Assembly: GCF_964199755.1 (NCBI RefSeq)
Contig: NC_133897.1
Location: 169,436,511 to 169,500,510, forward strand
Length of the DNA: 64,000 nt
Direction: 5' to 3'
From: Larus michahellis
Taxonomy: Eukaryota; Chordata; Aves; Charadriiformes; Laridae
How positions within the stretch are numbered: position 1 is the first letter of the stretch; every line of letters begins with the position of its first letter. Positions 42,573 to 51,700 of the stretch are shown in pieces. The notes below the pieces were generated by a model. The model was not told where the DNA came from. It ran no database searches and saw only the letters and a list, made by a program, of their open reading frames with translations. Position numbers and translations under genes: made by a program.

Positions 42573-43497
42573 GAAAAGCAGCCGGTGTCGCCCTCACTGG
42601 CCCAGGGGCAGCAGTCTGTGGGGCTCAGCCTGGCCGACCCCGCTGCAGCCCCCCCAGGGTGCGGGTTCGCAGTCACCCTGCCGGGAGACGAAGCTGCCCT
42701 GAGGGTCCCCAGAGCAGGGCCGGGTGGCAGGAGGAGCAGGGGGACGGGAGCGCTGCCGGGTTGGGAGATGCACCGGCAGGCTTTCTCCGGCCACCGACGC
42801 TCCCCCCGCGCAGAGGCAGAGCGCGCAGCCGAAGGTGGCACGCTCCCGATGTCACGACTCTTTCTTTTCTGAGGTTATGGGGCCGGGGCAGTCAGCCTGG
42901 AGCTGAGCCAGCTCGGGCACGGCCCGCTCCGGGTGCTCGGAGGTCCACGGGTTGCCCGGTCCCAGCCCCACACCTTAGTGCCAGCTCCGTGGCCCGGGAT
43001 GCTGCGGGGATTCCCATGTGCCTGGCCCCGGAGGAGGAAGAGGAGGAGGCTGATGGCCTTCACCGGGGCCCAACCTCCCTGCAGCACCTCCGTGGCTCCA
43101 GGCCCGCCATCTACACCACGAAATCAAGTGCCGCTGGGGCTGTCACCCAGCCGAGAGCCCCGCCGAGCAGTGACGGGGCTGGGTGGCAGGGTCCCCACCG
43201 GGCTCTAAGCTCCCCGGCACAGCACGGAACGGTCCTGGTTGCCTTTGGTGCCGGGGCTGGGCACAGTCAGCCAGGACAGCCCTGCTGACGGGGGGCACCC
43301 CTGCGCGACCCCCCAGGCCCTCTGTCCCCAGAGGAGACAGTCCGTCCCCTCTGTCCCCAGAGGAGTCCGCTCGAGCTGCCCGTGCAGGACGATGAGCGGT
43401 GGGTGCGGGAAGGGGCGCAGGGGGGAGGTTTGGGGCAGTCACAAATTCGACCCTGCGGGGGCTGGTTGCCGCAGGCTCAGCAGGGACGGCATCGGTA
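42573..43497. other. BOP1 intron, no recognised gene
   Basis: Unique GC-rich sequence. No exon or mobile element recognised. Confidence 0.4.
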
Positions 43498-44157
43498 CGG
43501 GGACAGGAGACGGGACAGGTTATGGGGACAGATTACAGGGACAGTTTATGGGGACAGGTTACAGGGGACAGGTTATGGGGCACAGGTTATGGGCATAGGT
43601 TAGGGGGATAGGTTATGGGTCAGGTTATGGGGACAGGGTACAGGGCACAGGTTATGGGGACAGGTTACGGACACAGGTTTGGGGACAGATTTCGGGGACA
43701 GGTTTGGGGGACAGGTTACGGACACAGGTTTGGGGACAGGTTACGGGGACAGGTTATGGGGACAGATTTGGGGACAGGTTATGGGGACAGGTTATGGACA
43801 CAGGGTACAGGGACAGATTTGAGGACAGGTTATGGACACAGGGTACGGGGACAGGTTATGGGGACAGGTTACGGGGACAGGTTATGGGGACAGATTATGG
43901 GGACAGATTTGGGGACAGGTTATGGGGACAGGTTTGGGGACAGGTTACAGGGACAAGTTAGGGGGACACGTTTGGGGACAGATTAGGGGGACAGACTTTG
44001 GGGACAGGTTTGGGGGACAGGTTTGGGGACAGGTTACGGACACAGGTTACGGGGACAGGTTACGGACACAGGTTACGGGGACAGATTTGGGGACAGGTTA
44101 CGGACACAGGTTACGGGGACAGATTTGGGGCCAGGTTATGGAGGACAGGAGCAGGGG
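43498..44157. repeat. 0.66 kb minisatellite, about 15-bp unit
   Basis: Tandem variants of ggggacaggttatgg, with ggacaggttacggacac and ggacagatttggg variants. G on one strand is regularly spaced. Confidence 0.93.
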
Positions 44158-44307
44158 CGGCAGCGCACACACCCGCCGGGCTGACAGAGACACAAACGTC
44201 GTTCTTGCTCTCCGGGGGGGGAATTAAAGCGGATTAAAGCAGGCGCGGGGGGGAAGGTGTGCGGCGGGCAGCTCCGCATGGGTTAATTCCTCCCTCTCTG
44301 CCCCATT

Positions 44308-44339
<32 letters not shown>

Positions 44340-44872
44340 GCCGGATCGGGTCCCGCTGGCAGGGGAGGGAGCGCTCTCAGGGGTTCTCCTCGCAGGGACT
44401 GATCCTGAGCAGGAGCCCAATTCCCCAGGGCCGACACAGCCCCGTCCTGGGCGCCGGCTGCCCGTGAACCCCCAAAGCACGGAGTTAGGGGACAACCCCC
44501 CCCACACACACACGCACACTTTTTGCTCCAGCACGTAGGGTCCTCTGTGCCCCCCCCCCCCCACGGCCCCCCATTCTGCCCACCTCCCCGGCAGCGCTGA
44601 GCCCAGCCAGGCCCACGCCGGGCGACGGGCGAGGATGCGGCAGGAGTCCCGCCGGCAGGTGAAGGGCAGCAAGCGTTGCCATCCTCGCCCTCCCCTGGCG
44701 CGGGCAGGACCCCCCCCCCGCCCCCAGCCGAGCCCCGTGAAGGGTTAAGTCCCCTTGGAGGATGGTGGGTGAGCTCAGGTAGGCGTGAGCCTTCGCTTCT
44801 CGCTTCTCCCACATCCAGAGCCGGAGCAGGGCTGCCTGCCGGAGGAGGGGCCTGGCTGACCACTGCTGCTGC
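44158..44872 (+). promoter_or_regulatory. SCX: Region upstream of SCX
   Basis: Upstream flank of the TATA box. It has a (CAG)n tract of about ten units at 44309-44338 and C runs at about 44552-44563. CpG content rises toward the start site. Promoter extent is inferred. Confidence 0.4.
44309..44338. repeat. (CAG)n microsatellite
   Basis: About ten AGC units in a row, about 0.55 kb upstream of the SCX TATA box. It is not in any coding exon. Confidence 0.9.
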
Positions 44873-44879
44873 TATAAAA
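44873..44879 (+). promoter_or_regulatory. SCX: SCX TATA box
   Basis: TATAAAA lies about 325 bp upstream of the SCX start codon in a CpG-rich block, predicting transcription start near 44903-44910. An E-box palindrome, CACATGTG, follows at about 44915. The link to SCX is inferred from position and strand. Confidence 0.65.
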
Positions 44880-44904
44880 CTCCCCGTTCCTGCCACACTC
44901 AGCG

Positions 44905-45201
44905 TCTTAAGATGCACATGTGCGGGGAGAGGAAACAGGCAGCCCTGCCTGCGAGCGGCCCTTAACCCCTTCCGCACGCAGAGAGCCGGCAGGGGATCCC
45001 ACCACCCCGCCACCCTCCGCGGCGCCGCATCCCAGCCGGAGCCTAGCCGGGGGAGGGCGACACGATCCGGGGCTCCCCGGACCCCAGGCGAGGTGGCAGC
45101 ATGAGCGCCTGGAGCTGAGGCCGTCCCGCGGCAGGAGGAGGTGGGCAGAGAGCGGCGGCGGTCCCCACGCGGCTTCCTCGGTGTCCCCCCGGCCGCCCAA
45201 A
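44905..45201 (+). other. SCX: SCX 5' leader with two short upstream ORFs
   Basis: Inferred leader from the TATA box to the start codon. It has an 18-codon-with-stop uORF from the ATG at 44912 to the TAA at 44965, and a tiny one at 45101-45118 (MSAWS, stop). Both end before the SCX ATG, so they could damp translation. Confidence 0.5.
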
Positions 45202-45720
45202 ATGTCCTTTGCCATGCTGCGCTCGGCCCCCAGCCGGTACCTGTACCCCGAGATCAGCATGCTGTCGGAGGACGAGGAGAACGGCAGCGAGAGCTCCGGC
45301 TCCGACGAGAAGCCCTACCACCTGGACGCCGACGGCTACGGCATCAAGGCCAGCAAGCGCAGGAGCGGCAAGAAACCCAACCGGATCAACAGGGAGCCCC
45401 GGCAGCGTCACACGGCCAACGCGCGGGAGCGTGACCGCACCAACAGCGTCAACACCGCCTTCACCGCCCTCCGCACCCTCATCCCCACCGAGCCGGCCGA
45501 CAGAAAGCTCTCCAAGATCGAGACCTTGAGACTGGCCTCCAGCTACATCTCCCACCTGGGGAACGTGCTGCTGGTGGGGGAGGCGTGCGGGGACGGGCAG
45601 CCCTGCCACACCACCCCCGCCTTCTACCACCACGGCGGCGGCAGCCCCCCCGCGCGCGACACCGAGAACTCCCAGCCCAAACAGATCTGCACTTTCTGCC
45701 TCAGCAACCAGAGGAAGCTG
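45202..45720 (+). CDS. SCX: SCX exon 1
   Basis: 173 codons with the whole bHLH domain, ending at QRKL before a GTAAGT donor. The proline/glycine linker after residue 140 is shorter than the long proline run known in human SCX, which explains most of the length difference. Confidence 0.97.
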
Positions 45721-48700
45721 GTAAGTGGCCGCTCAGCGCCGTTCCCCGCGGGGCTTTTGGCCGGAGGGGGTTGCGCCGGTTGCGGTGGGGGACCCCCGGG
45801 CATCCCCAAGCACGGCCGTGCGAGGAGGGGGTTAGGGAACACCAGGGCACCGGCTATGGCTCGGCTGCCACGGGGCCCGGTGCGAGCCGAGGGGAGACGG
45901 GATGGCTGGGAGAGACGAAGCAGCTCCGGTGGGAGCCGGAGAGCACGGCAGAGCCCGTCGGCGAGCCCGAAACCCGGGCGGGGAAAATACGGTGTCTCCC
46001 TTTAGCGTGTCTAGATCCGCTGCCCAAAACCCCCAGCAGTCACCTCCGAATCCCGCGGGACAGGAAAAGGGGAAACCCTCCGTGGGCGAGAAACGGGTTT
46101 TAGGAGCTGGAAATCGGGCACAGGGAAAGTAAAGAGTCTGGAAAGAGTCTGGCAAGAGTCTGCATCCATCCCCGCTCCGGCAGAGCGCAGGCGGCAAACG
46201 GAGAGGTGAGAGCCATTTGGGCGCAGGGCTGGCCACGGCCAGGACTCCTAGCCCATCAACGTCGGTGGCTGACAGGAGGATCGGCTCCCCGGGCTGGTCC
46301 ATCCGCCTGGGCCACGGCCACGCACCCAGCCATGGGCCTGCTGTGCCGGGGAGCCGCGCCGGGACAGGGATGGGGGGAAGGTGAGGCCAGCGCCATGGCA
46401 CGTAGGTGTCCCTCAACCACCCCGGAGGATCACGGGGACCAGCAGCTCTGCCCCACGAGCGCTCGGGAAGCGGGGACGGCTGTCACCCGGTGTCCCCCGC
46501 TCCTGGCTCTGCCTTTAGGGCAGTGCTTGCGCCTGGACCAACTTTCCGGCAGAGGCCGGTCTCGGTGTCCCCCGGGCACCGGCCACTGTCTGCCCCCGGC
46601 TCCGAAGGGATGGGCACTGCCCATGGAGGGCAAGGGGACACTGGAGCGGGACACAAGCCCAGCAGCCGGACTGGGAAAACCCATCTCCAGCAAAATCCAG
46701 CTCTGCCAAGGCTCCGGGAGCCGTGAGTGCCACCGGCTGGGTGACGCTGCTTTCCCGGCACAGCACGACCCGTCCCGGCAGACCTTCTCCGGCCCCGCAG
46801 GGAAAGGTTTGCTTTCCCGGAGGTGCCGTGCAGGGAGCGACGGCGCGGTGCAGGGCTGCAGCCTTTCTCGGGGCTCTCCCCACGTACGGGGCAGCTCTTG
46901 CCGCGCAGCCGCAGGCGCAGGGCAGTGGGAGGAGGTGGCTGCCGACAGCCTCCGGGCCCTGCCGGAGGTGGCACCGGGTTTATAAACCCATGGGTGTCCC
47001 GCGCGGCGCGGGCGGTCTCGGGCAGGGTGGAGGTAAAGGAGAGGGCGAGCGCGGAGGCGCGGGGACGGCAGCCGGAGCCCTGCGTACGCGCTCCACCGCT
47101 TGAACCCGCTTAACCCCAACGAGGAACGCCCTGAAGAGGGAGAGAGAAGTCTTTGTTAAAGGATTCAAGGCTCATTAAGCGCCAAGCAGCGGCGGTAAAA
47201 CCAGTCGCGAGCGAACCCTTGACAGCTTGAGTATTTCAGAGCGGGAAAAACCCCAAACCCTGTTAATCCCCCTTCGCCCGTCCTTTCCAATTCGTCGGAG
47301 GAGCCGGGGCTGGGAGCTAGCAGGCAGGAGGGAACAAACTCCGGAGGCTTCGCATCCGCCGGGGGTTTGCGTCGCTAAACCTTAGGTCACCAAAGACGAA
47401 CACACGGGCTCTTCCCGCTCGGGCAGGGGAGACCGAGCGTCCCCAGCGTTCCTGAGCTCCAGGGCCAAACTCTCCCCAGTGGGCGAGGGACGCAGACCCC
47501 CCCGGCTGCGAAGCCCCCTCCCACTCCAGCAAACCGCTGGAGCCGGCGCTATCCCAGTTTAAAACCAGAAGCGGCAGGTGGGGAAGCTCCTGCGGGGCTG
47601 AACTGGAAAACTCCATCGCCTTCCAGTTCTCAGCCTCTTCGGGACCCTCCTGTACCGGCTTCAAAGATGGCTCTTGTGCTGCTATTGCCCCTTTTGCCTT
47701 GGTTCCGACAAATTCCCGTCACCGCTTTCGCATCAATTCCTATAAATTCCCATCGTCTCTTTTGCATCGATTCCAATAAATTCCCATCACCGCTTTCGCA
47801 TCAATTCCGGCAAATTCCCCTTGCCTCTTCTGCATCGATTCCGACACATTCCCATCGCCACCTTTGCATCAATTCCAATAAATTCCCATCACCACTTTCA
47901 CATCAATTCCGACAAATTCCCCTTGCCTCTTCTGCATCAATTCCGACACATTCCCATCGCCACCTTTGCATCAATTCCTATAAATTCCCATCGCCACCTT
48001 CGCATCAATTCCGATAAATTCCCGTCGTCTCTTTTGCGTCGGTTCCCACAAATTCCCATCGCCCCTTCCGCATCAATTCCTACAAACTCCCATTGCCACT
48101 TTCACGTCGACTCCAATAAAATTCCCATCGCCACTTTTGCGTCGATTCCAATAAATTCCCATCGCAGCGGTTCCCAGCACGGACTCCTGTGCGGGATCAA
48201 ACCCCGGGAGAGGCAAGGCGTATGGAAGGGATAAAGCCAGGCAGGATTCCCGGGCCAAGATGGGCCACCTCCCTTCCTTCAGCCCTTCTGGATAAACCCG
48301 GAGCCGAGATCTCCACGCTGTCCGCGGGGACAAGATGCTTTGGTCCGGCTGAGGAATAAGCCGGGTCGGGCTCCGGCTGCGGAGGGGGGGACTGAACAGA
48401 CCGTGCCTGAGCGGCGCACTCGCTCCGCGCTTGAGATTTTACGGCCAGATAACAACCCGATCGGTTTTATTGCGTGTTAAAGGAATAAAATAAACCGTCT
48501 TTTTATCAGGAAGGTAATTTTGACAAATGGCGAGGAAACGAAAGCGATCTCCCCCGGAGCTGCAAACACGGCGCAGCCGGGAGCTCGCAGCCCGCCCGAC
48601 GCTGGGTGGAAGGGACCCCTGCTTTGGCTCCGGTGGCCACCGTCCTGGCCAGGAGAAGCCAGCTCCACGCCAGACCCCTCGTCTTGCTGGGCCCAGAGCT

Positions 48701-51700
48701 GACCCAGCGCCGACGTGCGTGGCAGCTCCGGCCCTTCGCCCCGCGGCGAGCTCCTCGGAGAGCCCCCGTCCCAGGAGGGAAGGCGGCAGAGCCGCTTCTC
48801 CTCTCCCAAACCCCTCCCCGGGAGCTGCAGGGCTCCTCGCTGAGCGTAGGGAGAGCAGCTTGATCGGATCAGGAACATAAATGGTCTCGCGTTGCCGGGT
48901 GCTCGGGTCAAACCAGCCCACCCATCCCCGTCAGAAGGGGCTGCTTTTCCGCCAGGCCTTTTTGCTCACACGTAACGGCGTTTTAAACTGAAAGAGGGGG
49001 GATTGAGATGAGATCTCGGGAAGAAATTCTTGGCGGTGAGGGCGGTGAGCCCCTGGCTCAGGTCGCCCGGAGAAGCTGTGGCTGCCCCATCCCTGGAGGG
49101 GTTCAAGGCCAGGTTGGCCGGGGCTCGGAGCCACCTGGGGTAGTTGAAGATGTCCCTGCCCAGGGGGACTTCAAAGGTCCCTTCCCACCCAAACCATTCT
49201 GTGATTCTCTGATGTTGTTTCAACCAACTCAACCTCAGGGTACGCGATTCCGTCCATCTCCGGCTTTCTAGGCTTTGCCAGAGAAAAGGTAACCTCGGGA
49301 GGGATCTGCTCCCCGCACCGTCTGTCCCCCTGCCACCGGCTCTGCCCGTCCACTTCGTGCCCGACGGGCCGTGCAACTCCCCCGAGAGCCAGCCAGCCCG
49401 TGGCAGGAGACACCCCAGTCTGCAGGGCTCCCCAAAACCCTCCTCTTTCCCAAAAAGCCCAAGATGCCGCCGTCCCTGCTCAGCTCCGCAGCCACCATCC
49501 GCTCCGGGCACGCCGTCTCCCTCCCGTGCCATGGGCAGTTGCACCCGGCTGTGACTCCAAGGGGGAAAATGATGCCACGGCTCCCCTCGTTAAAAGCCTG
49601 GCAGGAGACGGCACGCGCGTGGCACTGAAGCCCCACGAGCCATCGTGGGCAGAGGGCCAGACGTCACCTCACCCCCGGGGCACCCTGGCCGGGAAAGCGG
49701 TAGCCCCGGGAAGGTTGTGGGTGTGAGTTTGCGGTCGCCGTGAGCAGGGAGGGGAGGCAGGGGGTGGCAGGCGCGTGGCCCTGGTGAGAAGGGTGACAGG
49801 AGAGAGCTCGGGCGGGATGGCCGGGGACGCCGGCTGCTGTGGGCACCCCAAGGGAAAGCAAACCCTTCCCAGCCGGGCCGTCGCCTCCTCCCGCTTTTAG
49901 TGGCCAGCGGGTGAACGAAGGGGCTTGCCCGGATTCATCTGCGTGACTCAGCCTCGCCTCGCATCCCGGTGCCTTATCCCAGGGACTTTCCCGTATCGGG
50001 CTGAAACCAACCCCATCTCCCTGGAAAGATCCTGCTTTAAAACGACTCCCGTGTCGGTGTCGGCCGCCCGCCGCAGAAAGGCTGAGCTCTGCTCAAGGGG
50101 CCGCCCCAGGCTCGGGCCAGTTTGCCCCCCGATCCGATTAAATGGCCAAAAAGCTGCATGGGGACAAGACCTCGGACTTAAGGAGGAGGGAGGTGGACAC
50201 CACGCCGGTAGGGACATCACAGGCACTGCAGGACAGTGTGTGGGCGGGTGGCAGTGACGGACGGGACGTTCCCCAGCATTGCTAGGGAGCAGGATCATGC
50301 AATTCCCATAAGGAAGCGTTGGGAGAGGGGACCCGGGGGCTGTGGTGCCCTGGACACCCCATCCCTGTCAGCCCATGGAGGCGCTTGTGTTTCTCCTGGT
50401 TTTCCTTTGTGGCTCTTGCCTGTGTCATCGTCCCCGGCAGGAGACGCAGCGCTACAGGGGGAAATACCAGGACTTTTTTGGGAGAGCTGCTGGGAACAGC
50501 CACGGCTCGGGGACCCCGGCGGCGTCCCCTGCGTGCCAACAGCCATCACAAAGCGCTCATCCCCGCTGCCCGCCCTGCATGGAGCTGTAAGGACCGAGGG
50601 GCACTACTCAGGTCTGGGGACACGAGATGTGGGGGCAAAGGTGGTGGTGGGGGGTGTCACCCCGAGCAGTCGGTGCCGGGATTGCACACCGGTTAAAGTG
50701 ACAAGGGACGAGCGCGCGGCACCGGCCACTCCGTCTTCTGGAGCGGGAGCTGGCATTGGCACGGCAAGCAAAGCGGGGAGGGGGCACCGAGACCACCTGG
50801 GAGCTCAACGGTGTTGCAAGAGCCGCCACGGCTGAAGCCCCCCCCCCGCCCCGCCGCAGGCTGTGCGGCGGAGCAAAGGCTGCCCCCATCCCGGGGGGCT
50901 ACCCCACATCACCCGTGGGGCAGGATGGGTGCCAACGGGTACCACGTCCCTTCCCAAGCCGTGGCGGCAGCAGAGCATCCAACCCGAGGTGGCAATGCAG
51001 GGCCATGCCCCGACTCGGGGTACGGGCAGGGGATCGGTGACCGCCAGCTTTGCGCAAGGGACCGGAGCAGCTCCAGGTCCCACTGCCACCCCCGAGGGCA
51101 GGCAGGGAGGGACGACACAGGTGCCGCAGGCTGGTCCATGCCTCGCCGTCTTCCAGAGGATGTACGTTCCTCGAGAGGAACGGGAATGAGGAGGAGAGGG
51201 GCCGCCGCCGCGCTCCCCGGCAGAGGGGAAGGAGGAGGACGATGGCTGTGCAGAGCCCCAGCTCCGGCGCGATGCCTGCCCCGGCCAGGGGGCACAAGGG
51301 GCAATGGTGGCAGTAGCCCCCCCCGCAGCAAACCCTTCCAGAGCATCTCCCAAACCAGCTCCGGTCCCAAGATAAGCGAGCAGAGAGCTCCCGGCAGAGA
51401 TAAACGCGTTGGGCACAGGACTGGAGCAGAGCAATGAGGGGACCGGAGGTTTTCCTCTGGGGTTAAGCCAGGACCTGGGGAAGGGGCGAGGAGAGCGGGG
51501 GTCAGGGTGGGGGTTGGCCTGGCCTGCAGAGACCTGTGGGGCTTGGCCAAAGGGCCGGGGCTGGTGGGGATCCCCACCAGCGTCGCCGGCGTCACCGTGC
51601 CGAGCAGGAGGGGATGAGGTGGGCAGCTGCCGAGTTCCGGAAATGCAGCGCTGGCACGTTAGATCCGGCGGAACCGCCACCGACAGCCCCGCCGTAGGCA

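Noticed and set aside
34279..44870. N-terminal BOP1 exons between its first exon here and SCX
   Set aside because: No - strand frame with the expected acidic, serine-rich sequence was found, so they are placed beyond the window.
44920..45201. In-frame open extension upstream of the SCX ATG
   Set aside because: It has no in-frame ATG, starts only with GTG, and lies in a CpG-rich leader; known scleraxis begins MSFA.
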